Assembly: GCF_000745265.1 (NCBI RefSeq)
Contig: NZ_JQNN01000001.1
Coordinates: 1,922,001-1,986,000, forward strand
Direction: 5' to 3'
Source of the DNA: Massilia sp. 9096
GTDB lineage: Bacteria > Pseudomonadota > Gammaproteobacteria > Burkholderiales > Burkholderiaceae_D
DNA length: 64,000 nucleotides
Part shown: positions 36,492 to 48,794 of the stretch, piece by piece
How the letters are laid out: the number at the start of each line of letters is the position of its first letter
How positions within the stretch are numbered: the first letter of the stretch is position 1
Translations under genes and position numbers: made by a program
Notes under the pieces: model-generated
Seen by the model: only the letters and a program-made list of their open reading frames with translations
What the model was told of the DNA's origin: nothing
Databases searched by the model: none

Positions 36492-37400
36492 CTTGACGAT
36501 CTGCAGCGCACTCGCGATCAAGCCGCTCATGTCGCCCAGGTCGGCCGGCACGATGATCGAATTGTTGGTCTTGGCCAGCTTGCCGAAGGCGCCGACGTAT
36601 TCCTCGGCCACGCGCAGATTGACCGCATCCATCCCGCCCGGCGAGGCGATCGCCGCGCCGACCTGGCGCAGGGCCGTCGCGCTGGCGTCGGCCAGGGCCA
36701 CGATCGCGGCGGCCTCGCCCTGGGCGCGGTTGATCGCCGCCTGCTTCTCGCCTTCCGAGCGCGCGATCGCCGCTTCGCGCTCGCCGCTGGCGATGTTGAT
36801 CGCTTCCTGGCGCCGGCCCTCCGAGGCGGCGATCAGCGCGCGCTTTTCGCGCTCGGCGGTGATCTGGCGCTGCATCGAATGCAGGATCTCGGCCGGCGGG
36901 GTCAGGTCCTTGATCTCGTAGCGCAGCACCTTCACGCCCCAGTTGGCGGCCGACTCGTCGATCGCGTTGACGATCGTCGTGTTGATGTGGTCGCGCTCCT
37001 CGAAGGTCTTGTCCAGCTCCATGCGGCCGATCACGCTGCGCAGCGTGGTCTGCGCCAGCTGGGTGATCGCCTGGATGTAGTTGGAAGCGCCGTAGGACGC
37101 GCGCATCGCGTCGGTGACCTGGAAGTACAGGATGCCGTCGACCTGCAGCTGGGTATTGTCCTTGGTGATGCAGACCTGCGGCGGCACGTCGAGCGGGATC
37201 TCCTTCAGGCTGTGCTTGTAGGCGATGCGGTCGACGAACGGCACCACGATGTTCAGGCCCGGCGCCAGAGTGGCGTGGTACTTCCCTAGCCGCTCGACCA
37301 CCCAGGCATGCTGCTGCGGCACCACGTTGATGGTCTTGATGACGAACACGATGGCGACGACGAGGATCACCAGCGCGACGGTTCCGAACGAGAATTCCAT
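36480..37400 (-). CDS. qmcA: SPFH/Band 7 membrane protein (QmcA/stomatin type)
   Basis: This 306-residue protein has an N-terminal membrane anchor (VALVILVVAIVFVIKTINVVP). The SPFH/Band 7 domain follows (VVERLGKYHATLAPGLNIVVPFVDR, PLDVPPQVCITKDNTQLQVDG). A long Ala/Glu coiled coil (about 185-245, with repeated EGE/SGEREAAI) and a C-terminal oligomerisation tail complete it. QmcA-type proteins form ring-like membrane scaffolds. The nfeD-like gene just upstream in the same direction is the standard partner (spacing 97 bp). Confidence 0.92.
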   Translation of the reverse strand: MEFSFGTVALVILVVAIVFVIKTINVVPQQHAWVVERLGKYHATLAPGLNIVVPFVDRIAYKHSLKEIPLDVPPQVCITKDNTQLQVDGILYFQVTDAMRASYGASNYIQAITQLAQTTLRSVIGRMELDKTFEERDHINTTIVNAIDESAANWGVKVLRYEIKDLTPPAEILHSMQRQITAEREKRALIAASEGRRQEAINIASGEREAAIARSEGEKQAAINRAQGEAAAIVALADASATALRQVGAAIASPGGMDAVNLRVAEEYVGAFGKLAKTNNSIIVPADLGDMSGLIASALQIVKAQK

Positions 37401-37497
37401 GACGTCTCCTTGTTGTTACGGCATGCCGAACATCGGCGTGCCGGCGATGGCGCCGCAGCGGCGGACAGCATATAAAGTACCTGCCCGCGCGCGGTCC

Positions 37498-37920
37498 TCA
37501 TGAATTGGCCACCACCAGGCGGCTGCCCTGCACTTCGACGATGCGGAAGTCGCCCGGATGCGCGGTCGCACCCTGCCCCAGCTCGACGTCCCACAGCGCG
37601 CCGCGGTACATCACGCGCGCGCGGCCGCCGTCCCAGGCCGGCACGGTCACGCGCTGGCCGATGTCGAGGTTGACGTTGCGGTCACGCGCGGCGTCGTGGC
37701 GCGCCGGACGGCCCAGGCGCGACCGGTGCAGCAGCCACACGGTGGACGCGCCCACGGCGGCGCCCGCGATGGCCTGCAGCGCCAGGCCGGCGCCGAGCAA
37801 GGCGACGATGCCGCCGACGCCCAGGCCGATCGCGATCATCAGCAAATAGAAGGTGCCGCTGAACAGTTCCAGCACCACCAGTACGCCGGCCGCCACCAGC
37901 CAGCCCATCCAGTCAGCCAT
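37498..37920 (-). CDS. NfeD family membrane protein
   Basis: This 140-residue short-form NfeD protein has two or three N-terminal membrane segments (MGWLVAAGVLVVLELFSGTF, LLMIAIGLGVGGIVALLGAGL, AIAGAAVGASTVWLL). A C-terminal OB-fold follows (DIGQRVTVPAWDGGRARVMYRGALWDVEL). AAGGAGGAGACC before the ATG is a near-perfect ribosome binding site and decides this start. The protease domain of long NfeD proteins is absent. It acts with the SPFH protein downstream, probably in membrane microdomain or quality-control functions. Confidence 0.9.
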   Translation of the reverse strand: MADWMGWLVAAGVLVVLELFSGTFYLLMIAIGLGVGGIVALLGAGLALQAIAGAAVGASTVWLLHRSRLGRPARHDAARDRNVNLDIGQRVTVPAWDGGRARVMYRGALWDVELGQGATAHPGDFRIVEVQGSRLVVANS

Positions 37921-38224
37921 GGTCTCCTCCTTGCGGTATGCCGACAAAAAACCCCCGGCGCCCGGCCGGGCGACGAGGGTGCTGTCGGATGCATGCGGTG
38001 AATCATCGTCCCCGGTCGGATGTCTTGTTCTTAGTGTAACGTGTCTGTGCCGCGAGTCAACGCCAGAGCGCCGCCCTGACAGCTTATTTGACCGACTTGC
38101 TCGGCATGTTTGCCAAATAGACATATTACTCTAGGGATTTGGATACTTTTTTGATACTATGGGCAATGATTAATTTGTAACTCGTGCTGTCGCACCGCCG
38201 CGTTATCTTCCTGGCTTGCCTTTG
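37921..38224. other. Divergent intergenic region between nfeD-like and diguanylate cyclase genes
   Basis: 304 bp, with an AT-rich part at about 38105-38180 that probably contains the promoter of the GGDEF gene. No unambiguous -35/-10 pair was identified. Confidence 0.35.
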
Positions 38225-39409
38225 ATGCTGAGTGCCCTGAGCCTTCTTTTCGTCATGATGTCCTTGTCCATCATGATGCTGTTCGTGCTGCATTCACTGT
38301 CGCACAGCGATGCCCGCGGTATCCGCGAGTGGACGATCGCCAATGGACTGGCGGCGCTGGCGCTGCCGCTGGTCGCCGCGCGCGGCATCATCCCCGACTG
38401 GCTGTCGATCGAAGTCTCCAATCTCCTGCTGATGGGTACCTCGGCCCTGATGCTGGCCGGCTTTCGCCGCCATGCGGGCCTGGGCACGCCGTGGCCGGCG
38501 CTAGGCGCAGGCACGGCGGCCGGCTTCGCGCTGGTCGCCGGCTTTCACCTGGTGGTCGACTCGATGGCGATCCGCGTGGTCGTCACCTCCACCTACCATG
38601 CGGTGCTTGCGCTGGCGATGGGCGTGACGCTGCGGCGCACGATGGCGAGCGCGCCGCGCCGCTACCCGGTGCGCTTCACGACCTGGTCGGCATTCGCCGT
38701 GGCCGCCGGCATGCTGGCGCGCGCCGTGGTCTATGGATTGCGCGCGAGCGGCGTGCTGCGCCTCGACGATTCGCCTTTGACGATCTTCTTCTTCTCGATC
38801 GGCACGCTGGCCCTGCCGATGCTGACCCTGGGCGCGGTGATGATGACCAACGCCGGCATCATCGCGCGCGCCACCTATGCCGCCGACCACGACCACCTCA
38901 CCGGCGCCTGCTCGCGCCGCGCCTTCTTCGCACTGGCCGAACGCGAACGCGCGCGCGCGCAGCGCAGGCGCGGCGCGCTGTCGCTGCTGCTGTTCGACGT
39001 CGACCACTTCAAGCGCATCAACGACAGCTACGGCCACGCGACCGGCGACCGCGTGCTGGCCGAGATCGTCCTGCATACGCGCAGCGTGGTGCGCGCGATC
39101 GACGTCTGCGGCCGGCTCGGCGGCGAGGAGTTCGCCGTGCTGCTGCCGGATACCGGCGAAGGCATGGCCATGCAGGCGGCCGAACGCCTGCGCGCGGCGC
39201 TGGAGCGTGCTTCGCGTGCGGCACCGGGCAGCGCCGGCGTGCCCTACACGGTCAGCATCGGCGTGGCCACGCTGGCGCCGGGCGAGACCGTCGCCGCCAT
39301 GCTCTCGCGCGCCGACCAGGCGCTGTACGCGGCCAAGGCGGGCGGACGCAATACGGTGGTGGCGGCGCCCTCGGGCGCGGAAAGGCTGCGCGAGGCGTCG
39401 GCGGGCTAG
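38225..39409 (+). CDS. Membrane-bound diguanylate cyclase (GGDEF)
   Basis: This 394-residue protein has six or seven N-terminal hydrophobic helices (about 1-215, no recognised ligand domain), then a GGDEF domain (about 225-390). The domain has DHDHLTGACSRRAFF, LLLFDVDHFKRINDSYGH and the active loop GGEEF. RAID stands five residues before GGEEF, so the inhibitory I-site (RxxD) is intact. It should therefore make c-di-GMP from two GTP with product inhibition. ATG 38225 was chosen; a TTG at 38216 is possible, and neither has a clear ribosome binding site. Confidence 0.9.
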   Translation: MLSALSLLFVMMSLSIMMLFVLHSLSHSDARGIREWTIANGLAALALPLVAARGIIPDWLSIEVSNLLLMGTSALMLAGFRRHAGLGTPWPALGAGTAAGFALVAGFHLVVDSMAIRVVVTSTYHAVLALAMGVTLRRTMASAPRRYPVRFTTWSAFAVAAGMLARAVVYGLRASGVLRLDDSPLTIFFFSIGTLALPMLTLGAVMMTNAGIIARATYAADHDHLTGACSRRAFFALAERERARAQRRRGALSLLLFDVDHFKRINDSYGHATGDRVLAEIVLHTRSVVRAIDVCGRLGGEEFAVLLPDTGEGMAMQAAERLRAALERASRAAPGSAGVPYTVSIGVATLAPGETVAAMLSRADQALYAAKAGGRNTVVAAPSGAERLREASAG

Positions 39410-39462
39410 GCGCCACGGCCGCCCGCGGCTCAGTGCCGGCTCGGTGGCCGCTGCATGCTCGA

Positions 39463-39852
39463 TCAGTGCCCGCCGAGTGCGTTCGCGGGCGCAGGCGTGC
39501 GCGTGGGCGCTGCCGCGCGTGCGGCGCAGCTTTGCGTGCAGCGCTGGTAAGTGCTGTCGCAGCTGCCCAGGCGCTGCTGCTTGCGGTTCTGGTCACCGAC
39601 GGCGTCGAGCGCGCGCTGCTCGGGACGCGCCACCTCCTCCTGCGCAGTGCGCGCGAACGGATTACGGTGCGGCGTGTCGTTCAAGGTAAAGAGTTCTTCC
39701 TTCGTCTGCAAGCGGGCCTGGGCCCGGCATGCGTTCTGCTCGGAAGCGCACATCGATGTGCAGAAGGCGGGGTCGTCGGCCGGCGGCGCGGCGCGGCAGA
39801 CGTCGAAGGCGGTGACGGCGAGGCAGGCGAACAGTACGGCGAATCGATTCAT
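39463..39852 (-). CDS. Small exported cysteine-containing protein, unknown function
   Basis: This 129-residue protein has a signal peptide MNRFAVLFACLAVTAFDVCRA. Four or more cysteines in the mature part come in pairs (FCTSMCASEQNACRA; LGSCDSTYQRCTQSCAAR), suggesting two disulfide-linked CxxxC-type helical hairpins. AGGAAG about 6 nt before the ATG supports the start. A Thr/Pro/Ala tail ends the protein. It is convergent with the diguanylate cyclase. No family recognised. Confidence 0.72.
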   Translation of the reverse strand: MNRFAVLFACLAVTAFDVCRAAPPADDPAFCTSMCASEQNACRAQARLQTKEELFTLNDTPHRNPFARTAQEEVARPEQRALDAVGDQNRKQQRLGSCDSTYQRCTQSCAARAAAPTRTPAPANALGGH

Positions 39853-39990
39853 CGTGACTTCCTGAAGATGGAACACCTGTGCCGCACGCGGGCGGCGAAG
39901 TTCTCAAAATCATAAGCTTTCGTGGGCGATCTGGCTATCGCAACGTCCAAAGCGCCGCCGCCGGCGAAACGCTCGACTTCGCCATAAGGA

Positions 39991-40027
39991 AACAGCCCCC
40001 GCTGCCGCTCGGGCAACGGGGGCTGTT
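39991..40027 (-). terminator. Intrinsic terminator of ppsA
   Basis: AACAGCCCCCG (39991-40001) pairs with CGGGGGCTGTT (40017-40027): an 11-bp GC-rich stem with a short inner TGCC/GGCA pairing. It lies 16 bp past the ppsA stop; on the minus strand the 3' side is TTTCC rather than a long U-run. Confidence 0.7.
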
Positions 40028-40043
40028 CTCACGACCGGCTGGC

Positions 40044-42488
<2,445 letters not shown>

Positions 42489-42672
42489 GGTAAAACACCT
42501 TTTGATGATGGAAATCTTTCGTGGTTGGCGGGACCGCCGGTGGTCTTGTTCTTGTTATTCGTCCAGCGGTGCAGCACAATCCAAACAACTGTTGCCTAAT
42601 ATTCTAACCTGCGCTGCTGCAGCGCACACTGCGTTGCCTGCAACTTTGTCATCAAATTATCAAATTAACATT

Positions 42673-43515
42673 ATGACCCTCGCCGATTCCAGCTCGAGCA
42701 CGCCCCGCACCGTCTTCTTCGTTTCGGACGGCACCGGCATCACTGCGGAAACCTTCGGCCACGCCGTGCTCAGCCAGTTCGAGATGCGTTTCCGCCAGAT
42801 CCGCCTGCCCTTCATCGATACCATCGAGAAAGCCTACGAAGCGGCGCGCCGCATCAACGAGGTGGCGTTGAGCGACAACCAGCGCCCGATCGTGTTCTCG
42901 ACGCTGGTCAAGCACGACCTGTCGAACGTGATCCGCGCCGCGCATGGCATGCACATGGACCTGTTCCAGACCTTCGTCGCGCCGCTCGAGCAGGAATTGC
43001 AGGTCAAGTCGACGCACACCATCGGCCGCATCCACAACGTGGTCGACAGCGAAGAGTACAAAAACCGGATTGAAGCGATCAATTACTCGCTGGCGCACGA
43101 CGACGGCCAGTCGCACAAGAACCTGGCCGAGGCCGACGTGATCCTGGTCGGCGTGTCGCGCTCGGGCAAGACGCCGACCAGCCTGTATCTTGCGATGCAA
43201 TACGGGATCAAGGCCGCCAACTACCCGCTGATCCCGGACGATTTCGAGCGCGGCAAGCTGCCCTCCGCCCTGCCGCCGTTCAAGCACAAGCTGTTCGGCC
43301 TGACGATCACGCCCGAGCGCCTGTCCGAGATCCGCAACGAGCGGCGCGCCGGCAGCAAGTACGCGGCGCTGGAGAATTGCCGCTATGAAGTCAACGAGGC
43401 GGAACGGATGATGCGGCGCGAAGGCATCCGCTGGCTGTCCTCGACCACCAAGTCGATCGAGGAGATCTCGACCACGATCCTGCAGGAGATCAAGCCGGAC
43501 CGGCGCGAGTATTGA
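42673..43515 (+). CDS. ppsR: PEP synthase regulatory protein (bifunctional kinase/pyrophosphorylase)
   Basis: This 280-residue DUF299-family protein contains [20 protein letters not shown], then [18 protein letters not shown] and the P-loop [17 protein letters not shown]. It inactivates PpsA by ADP-dependent phosphorylation and reactivates it by phosphate-dependent dephosphorylation. ATG 42673 fits the family start ([16 protein letters not shown]); an ATG at 42487 inside the ppsA start region would add an unrelated extension. There is no clear Shine-Dalgarno sequence. Confidence 0.95.
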   Translation: MTLADSSSSTPRTVFFVSDGTGITAETFGHAVLSQFEMRFRQIRLPFIDTIEKAYEAARRINEVALSDNQRPIVFSTLVKHDLSNVIRAAHGMHMDLFQTFVAPLEQELQVKSTHTIGRIHNVVDSEEYKNRIEAINYSLAHDDGQSHKNLAEADVILVGVSRSGKTPTSLYLAMQYGIKAANYPLIPDDFERGKLPSALPPFKHKLFGLTITPERLSEIRNERRAGSKYAALENCRYEVNEAERMMRREGIRWLSSTTKSIEEISTTILQEIKPDRREY

Positions 43516-43527
43516 ATACGAACGCGC

Positions 43528-44724
43528 TCAGAAGAACAGGCGCCAGTCTTCCAGCCAGCCGGGGAAGGCGTCGGCCGCCATCGGATTGGCGATGTGGTAG
43601 CCCTGGGCATAGGTGCAGCCCAGCGACTGCAGGAAGTCCCAGTCCTGGCGCGTCTCGACGCCGACCGCGACCGACATGCGGTCCAGGCTGTGCGCCAGGC
43701 CCAGGCAGGATTTCAGCACGGTGCCCAGCGGCCGCTTTTTCGACGCGCCGTCCACGAAACTGCGGTCGATCTTCAGCTCCGAGAACGGGATGCGCGCCAG
43801 CAGCTGCAGGTTCGAGCGGCCGGTGCCGTAGTCGTCGATGGCCAGCCCGAAGCCCATCATGCGCAGGCGCACCAGGCGCTCGATGAAGTCGACGTCGAAG
43901 TCGAGGATCGAGGATTCCGTCATCTCGAAAGTCAGGTAGTCCGGCAGCACGCCGTGGCGCTTCATCGTCGATTGCACTTGCCGGATGAAGTTCGGGTGCG
44001 CCAGCGTGGCCGGGGCCAGGTTCAGCGAGATCGAGATCGGCATCCCGGCGTCGTGCAGGCGCCGGCAGCGCTCGACCGACATCTCGAGCATGGTCCAGTC
44101 GAGGAAGTCGACCCGCTTGTGCTGGGCCAGCGCGTCGATGAAGGCGCCGGGACCGAGCACGCCGTGCTCCGGGTGGCGCCAGCGCGCGAACACTTCCAGG
44201 CCCTTGACCTGGCCGGTGGCCAGCTCGATCTTGGGCTGGAAGAAGGGTTCGAACTGGCGCTTCTGCAGGCCGACGCCGACGTCGGCGAAGCTGAAGCTCG
44301 GACCGGGTTCCGGCGCACGCGCGGGCGCGGGCGGCTGGTAGTTGTCGAGCAGGGTCTTGAGCTTGCCGGCGTTGACCGGCTTGGCGACGGTGCCGAGCAG
44401 GTCGACGTCGTGCGCCTGGATCAGCGTCTCGACCGAGAACAGTACGCCGGCCGGCTGGTCGCCGGTGACGATCAGGCGCACCGCCGAATGCAAGCCGGAC
44501 ACGGCGCGCAGGAATTCCATCGCATCCATGCCGCCCAGCGCCAGGTCGAGCACCGCGACGTCGACCTTCGGGCTGAAACCGGCCTGCAGCGTGCGCAGCG
44601 CCATCGGGGCGTCCGGCACCTCGGTCACGCGGGTCGCGCCGAGCTGTGCCAGCGCCTCGACCAGCATGCGGCGCTGGCGTGGGTCGGCTTCCGCCACCAG
44701 AAAATGCAAATGCGCGATGTCCAT
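43528..44724 (-). CDS. Response regulator with degenerate EAL domain
   Basis: This 398-residue protein has an N-terminal receiver (about 5-130; phosphoacceptor Asp in VAVLDLALGG, Lys in GTVAKPVNAG) and a C-terminal EAL domain (about 155-395). EAL reads EVF (GLEVFARWRHP). NLAP, FEMTESS, IDDYGTGRSNL and ELKIDRSF are retained. The loop usually reading AEGVE is AVGVE, so the Glu 36 residues after the catalytic Lys (RocR Glu352 equivalent, general base/metal site) is Val. Loss of c-di-GMP hydrolysis is likely, with binding perhaps retained. GGAG 5 nt before ATG 44724 sets the start. Convergent with ppsR. Confidence 0.9.
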   Translation of the reverse strand: MDIAHLHFLVAEADPRQRRMLVEALAQLGATRVTEVPDAPMALRTLQAGFSPKVDVAVLDLALGGMDAMEFLRAVSGLHSAVRLIVTGDQPAGVLFSVETLIQAHDVDLLGTVAKPVNAGKLKTLLDNYQPPAPARAPEPGPSFSFADVGVGLQKRQFEPFFQPKIELATGQVKGLEVFARWRHPEHGVLGPGAFIDALAQHKRVDFLDWTMLEMSVERCRRLHDAGMPISISLNLAPATLAHPNFIRQVQSTMKRHGVLPDYLTFEMTESSILDFDVDFIERLVRLRMMGFGLAIDDYGTGRSNLQLLARIPFSELKIDRSFVDGASKKRPLGTVLKSCLGLAHSLDRMSVAVGVETRQDWDFLQSLGCTYAQGYHIANPMAADAFPGWLEDWRLFF

Positions 44725-44840
44725 CAATACTCCACTCGAATCGAATCGGAAGAGTAACCGAGGAAACCGGCTGCGTCTATGTTAAATGTTGCTGTGAGGC
44801 TACGTTAGCGACACAATCGTCGAGACATGGACGGCAAGCT

Positions 44841-45629
44841 TCACGCAGCCCGTTGCTGGCGCGCCTGTTCAAAAAAGCAGACCGCGGCGCAGGCCGCGAC
44901 GTTCAGCGATTCGACCGCGCCGAGGTGTGGAATCGCGACCCGGTGCGTGGCCAGCTCGAGCAGCTCGGCCGAGACACCCTGCCCTTCGTGGCCGAGCACC
45001 CAGGCGCGCGCGCCGCGCAGGTCGACGCGCCACAGCGGCTCGGCCGCGTAGCCGCTGGTCGCGAGCACGGGCACGCGCGCGTCGCGCACCAGTTCGGGCA
45101 GGTCGGCGTTTTCGAAGATCTCGAGCACGAAGTGGGCGCCCATCGCCGCGCGCAGCACCTTGGGCGACCAGCAGAACGCCGTGCCCGGGCTGCAGAACAC
45201 CTGCTTGATGCCGGCGGCGCCGGCACTGCGCAGGATCGAGCCGACATTGCCCGGGTCCTGCACGCCGTCCAGCAGCACCGCCGATTCGGCCAGCCTGGAC
45301 GGCATGCGTGGCGCCGGGGTCTCGATCAGGAACAGAAGATTGACGCCGTGCTCGACCTGGCTGAGCGCCCCGAACAGCGCGTCCGGCAGCACGGTCACCT
45401 GGCCGCGGCCGGCTTGCACGCCGGCGACGATGGCGGCCACTTCCGGGTTGCCCAGCGCTTCGTCGGACACCAGGCAATGGACCGGCAAGCCCTTCAGCTC
45501 GAGCCAGGACTGGCACAGGTGCACGCCGTCCAGCAGCGAGCGCCCGGCCTTGCGCCGCGCCTGCGAGCTGGTGGCCAGCTGCTTCAGTTCCTTGTAAAAC
45601 GCGTTGTCGCGCGAGCTGATCGTCTTCAT
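44841..45629 (-). CDS. TrmH/SpoU family RNA 2'-O-methyltransferase
   Basis: This 262-residue SPOUT methyltransferase has an N-terminal substrate-binding domain ([34 protein letters not shown]). The trefoil-knot domain has motif 1 [20 protein letters not shown], motif 2 [11 protein letters not shown] and motif 3 [18 protein letters not shown]. It uses S-adenosylmethionine to 2'-O-methylate rRNA or tRNA; the exact site is not evident. Start ATG 45629 overlaps the rnhB stop (ATGA). It is the last gene of the lpx-rnhB operon. Confidence 0.9.
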   Translation of the reverse strand: MKTISSRDNAFYKELKQLATSSQARRKAGRSLLDGVHLCQSWLELKGLPVHCLVSDEALGNPEVAAIVAGVQAGRGQVTVLPDALFGALSQVEHGVNLLFLIETPAPRMPSRLAESAVLLDGVQDPGNVGSILRSAGAAGIKQVFCSPGTAFCWSPKVLRAAMGAHFVLEIFENADLPELVRDARVPVLATSGYAAEPLWRVDLRGARAWVLGHEGQGVSAELLELATHRVAIPHLGAVESLNVAACAAVCFFEQARQQRAA

Positions 45630-46300
45630 GCGCCGGCCAGGTCGAGCAGGCCGGTCTGCAAAAGATCGGCTTGCAACAAGACTCGCACCGGCGCAAAACT
45701 GCGGCGGTGCACCGGGCACGGCCCGTGCAGGCGCAGGCGCTCCAGGTGCAGCGCGGTCGAGTAGCCCTTGTGCTGATCAAAACAGTACTGCGGATAGGCC
45801 TCGTGCAGCGCGACCAGCGCGGCATCGCGCGCGGTCTTGGCCAGGATCGACGCGGCCGAAATCGCGTGCACCTTGTCGTCGCCCTCGACCACGGCATGGG
45901 CGCGGATGTGCGCGGCCAGCGGCGGGCAGCGGTTGCCGTCGATCAGGGCGATGGTCGGCACGTGCGCCAGCTGCTCGACCGCGCGGCGCATCGCCAGCAT
46001 GGTCGCCTGCAGGATGTTGAGCGTGTCGATCTCTTCGTGCGAACACTCGGCGATGGCCCAGGCCAGCGCCTGTTCCTTGATCAGCGGGGCCAGCTCGTCG
46101 CGCCGCGCTTCGGTCAGCTTTTTCGAATCGCGCAGTCCCTCGATCGGGCGCGCCGGGTCGAGGATCACGGCAGCGGCGTACACCGGGCCGGCCAGCGGGC
46201 CGCGCCCGGCCTCGTCGACGCCGCAGACGATGTCCTCGAGCGTGAACGGGCGGTCCTTGGGTTTGAGGCCCGGGTAGAAGTCGATTTTCTTCTTTCTCAT
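45626..46300 (-). CDS. rnhB: Ribonuclease HII
   Basis: This 224-residue RNase HII removes RNA and single ribonucleotides from DNA-RNA hybrids. Catalytic motif 1 is [20 protein letters not shown] (Asp, Glu), followed by [13 protein letters not shown] and the later Asp in ALIDGNRCP. Further conserved regions are [12 protein letters not shown] and [14 protein letters not shown]. It follows lpxB after 4 bp and overlaps the methyltransferase, as in other betaproteobacteria. Confidence 0.96.
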   Translation of the reverse strand: MRKKKIDFYPGLKPKDRPFTLEDIVCGVDEAGRGPLAGPVYAAAVILDPARPIEGLRDSKKLTEARRDELAPLIKEQALAWAIAECSHEEIDTLNILQATMLAMRRAVEQLAHVPTIALIDGNRCPPLAAHIRAHAVVEGDDKVHAISAASILAKTARDAALVALHEAYPQYCFDQHKGYSTALHLERLRLHGPCPVHRRSFAPVRVLLQADLLQTGLLDLAGA

Positions 46301-46304
46301 TTGC

Positions 46305-47507
46305 TTAGCTTGTTGACTTGCCGATCACTTGCAGCACCGCGTCGGCGCTGAGCCGCGCGCTGTCGCGCAGCAGGCTGTGGTGGATCTCGGCAAAGCGCTG
46401 CGCCAGGCGCGCGCGGTTGTTCTCGTCCGTCAGCTGGAACCACGTGGCCTCGGCCAGCGCCTCGGGCGTGGCCGCGTGCTGCAGGAATTCCGGCACCACG
46501 AAGTCGCGCGACAGGATGTTCGGCAGCCCGATCCAGGGCAGGTAGCCCATGTGGCGGATCAGCATCCATTCCGCCGGCATGACCTTGTAGGCGATCACCA
46601 TCGGCTTCTTGAACAGCGCCACCTCGAGCGTTGCCGTGCCCGACGCCGCCAGCACGGCATCGGCCGCGGCGATGCAGGCGTGCGACTGGCCGTCGACCAG
46701 CCGCAGCGTACCGCTCTCGAGCACCTCGGACAGCCCGGCTTTCGTCACCAGCTCCCTGAAATACGCCGTCTGGCGCGCGCCCGCCATCGGCGCGATGAAC
46801 CGCACGGTCCGGTCGCGCGCGGCGATCCGCGCCACCGCGCCGGTGAACGGCACGGAGAGGTGCTTGATCTCCGCCATGCGGCTGCCCGGCATCACGGTCA
46901 CGACTTTCGCATCGGGCGCAATGCCGAGCTGGCGCCTGGCCCCTGCCACGTCGGGCGTCGTCGGGATCTGCTCGGCCAGCGGATGGCCGATATAGGTCGC
47001 CGGCACGCGGGCCTCCCGGTAGAGCGCTTCCTCGAACGGGAAGATCAGAAGCATGTGCGACACCGCGCGCTGGATCTTCTTGATGCGCCCGCCGCGCCAG
47101 GCCCAGATTTGCGGCCCGACGAAGTGCAGGGTCGGGATGCCGGCGGCGCGCAGCTGCTCCTCCAGGCCCAGGTTGAAGCCGGGGTAGTCGGCGCCGATGA
47201 AGGCGGCCGGCCGCTCGGCCAGCAGGCGGTCGCGCAGGCGCGTCTGGTAGCCCTTGAGTTCGCGGTAACGCAACAGCACCGGCAGCAGGCCGCGCACCGC
47301 CAGCGTATCGAGCGGCACATCGGAAACCAGGCCCTGCTCGGCCATGCGCGGGCCGCCGATGCCGGAAAAGCGCACGTCGGCCAGGCGCGGCTTGATGCCG
47401 GCCATCAGGCGCGCGGCCAGCATGTCGCCGGAGACCTCGCCGGCGACGACGGCCAGGGTGGTGGCCGTCGCCGGGGCCGGCACGGCCTGGTCAGCGGACG
47501 ATGCCAC
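46305..47507 (-). CDS. lpxB: Lipid-A-disaccharide synthase
   Basis: This 400-residue GT19 glycosyltransferase condenses UDP-2,3-diacylglucosamine with lipid X. The motifs [16 protein letters not shown] (N-terminal), [43 protein letters not shown] and [21 protein letters not shown] are all present. It starts with GTG at 47507, overlapping the lpxA stop by 17 bp. It is a peripheral protein at the cytoplasmic face of the inner membrane. Confidence 0.96.
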   Translation of the reverse strand: MASSADQAVPAPATATTLAVVAGEVSGDMLAARLMAGIKPRLADVRFSGIGGPRMAEQGLVSDVPLDTLAVRGLLPVLLRYRELKGYQTRLRDRLLAERPAAFIGADYPGFNLGLEEQLRAAGIPTLHFVGPQIWAWRGGRIKKIQRAVSHMLLIFPFEEALYREARVPATYIGHPLAEQIPTTPDVAGARRQLGIAPDAKVVTVMPGSRMAEIKHLSVPFTGAVARIAARDRTVRFIAPMAGARQTAYFRELVTKAGLSEVLESGTLRLVDGQSHACIAAADAVLAASGTATLEVALFKKPMVIAYKVMPAEWMLIRHMGYLPWIGLPNILSRDFVVPEFLQHAATPEALAEATWFQLTDENNRARLAQRFAEIHHSLLRDSARLSADAVLQVIGKSTS

Positions 47508-48279
47508 GGCTGGCCGTGTCGAGGAACGCGCGCATCGCGCGCACGTCGGCGGCTGCGTCGCCGGCCGCCGCTTCGTCTTCCTGCAGCCTGGCTTTCGCCT
47601 CTTCCAGCGTCAGGCCGGAGCGGTAGATGGTCTTGTAGGCGGCGCGGATGGCGTTGATCTGCTCGCGCGTGAAGCCGCGCCGCTTGATGCCCTCGATGTT
47701 GACGCCGTGCGCCTCGGCCGGATTGCCCGAGACCAGCACGAACGGCGGCACGTCCTGGGTCAGGCTGGTGTACATGCCGATGAAGGCATGCGCGCCGATC
47801 TTGCAGAACTGGTGCACGCCGCAGTAGCCCGACAGGATCGCCCAGTCGCCCACGTGGACGTGGCCGGCCAGCTGGGCGTTGTTCGAAAAGATCGTATTGC
47901 TGCCCACCTGGCAGTCGTGCGCCAGGTGCACGTAGGCCGAGATCCAGTTGTCGTTGCCCAGGCGCGTCACGCCCTCGTCCTGCACGGTGCCGGTGTTGAA
48001 GGTGACGAACTCGCGGATGGTGTTGCGGTCGCCGACTTCCAGGCGGGTCGGCTCGCCGGCCCATTTCTTGTCCTGCGGCGCCGCGCCCAGCGAGGCGAAC
48101 TGGAAAATCCGGTTGTCCTGGCCGATCGTCGTGTGGCCTTCGATGACCACGTGCGGGCCGACCACGGTGCCGGCGCCGATGCGCACGTGCGGACCGACGA
48201 TCGAGTACGGGCCCACCTCGACCGAACTGTCCAGTTCGGCCTTCGGATCGACGATCGCGCTCGGATGAATCTTGCTCAT
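47491..48279 (-). CDS. lpxA: UDP-N-acetylglucosamine acyltransferase
   Basis: This 262-residue protein is a left-handed beta-helix of hexapeptide repeats ([22 protein letters not shown]). The catalytic His lies in the [12 protein letters not shown] region, and the C-terminal helical part has [20 protein letters not shown]. It performs the first step of lipid A synthesis, acylating UDP-GlcNAc from beta-hydroxyacyl-ACP. The ATG overlaps the fabZ stop by one base (TAATG). Confidence 0.96.
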   Translation of the reverse strand: MSKIHPSAIVDPKAELDSSVEVGPYSIVGPHVRIGAGTVVGPHVVIEGHTTIGQDNRIFQFASLGAAPQDKKWAGEPTRLEVGDRNTIREFVTFNTGTVQDEGVTRLGNDNWISAYVHLAHDCQVGSNTIFSNNAQLAGHVHVGDWAILSGYCGVHQFCKIGAHAFIGMYTSLTQDVPPFVLVSGNPAEAHGVNIEGIKRRGFTREQINAIRAAYKTIYRSGLTLEEAKARLQEDEAAAGDAAADVRAMRAFLDTASRGIVR

Positions 48280-48794
48280 TACTGCCCCGCTGCCGCTGCG
48301 GGTGCGGCGGCCGTCTCGTTGGCGCGGATCGTGCACATCAGTTCCGCTTCGACCGCGGTCTTGCCGTCGACGCTGGCGGTGGCCTTGTACTTCCAGATGC
48401 CGCGCGAGGTGCGCAGGATCTCGACGTCCATGCGCAGCTGGTCGCCCGGCTCGACCGGACGCTTGAAGCGCACGTTGTCGATACCGACGAAATACACGAC
48501 CGAGCTCTCGTCCGGCTTGACGCCCATGGTCATGAACGACAGGATCGCGGCGGTCTGCGCCATCGCCTCGACCATCAGCACGCCCGGCATCACCGGCTTG
48601 TGCGGGAAGTGACCGTTGAAGAACTCTTCGTTGACGGTGACGTTCTTGATCGCGGTGATGGTCTTGCCCAATTCATAATCGACCACGCGGTCCACCAGGA
48701 GCAGCGGATAACGGTGCGGCAGGTATTCCTTGATCTGGTTGATGTTCAGGGTCTTGGCAGCGGTCGAGGTGTCGTTCTGGTCTTGGGTCGTCAT
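48279..48794 (-). CDS. fabZ: 3-hydroxyacyl-ACP dehydratase FabZ
   Basis: This 171-residue hot-dog fold dehydratase contains [20 protein letters not shown]. The catalytic His is in [21 protein letters not shown], with [19 protein letters not shown] following. It dehydrates 3-hydroxyacyl-ACP in fatty acid elongation and competes with LpxA/LpxD for substrate. It carries an N-terminal extension (~18 residues) and an Ala-rich tail. ATGA overlap with the lpxD stop. Confidence 0.95.
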   Translation of the reverse strand: MTTQDQNDTSTAAKTLNINQIKEYLPHRYPLLLVDRVVDYELGKTITAIKNVTVNEEFFNGHFPHKPVMPGVLMVEAMAQTAAILSFMTMGVKPDESSVVYFVGIDNVRFKRPVEPGDQLRMDVEILRTSRGIWKYKATASVDGKTAVEAELMCTIRANETAAAPAAAAGQ

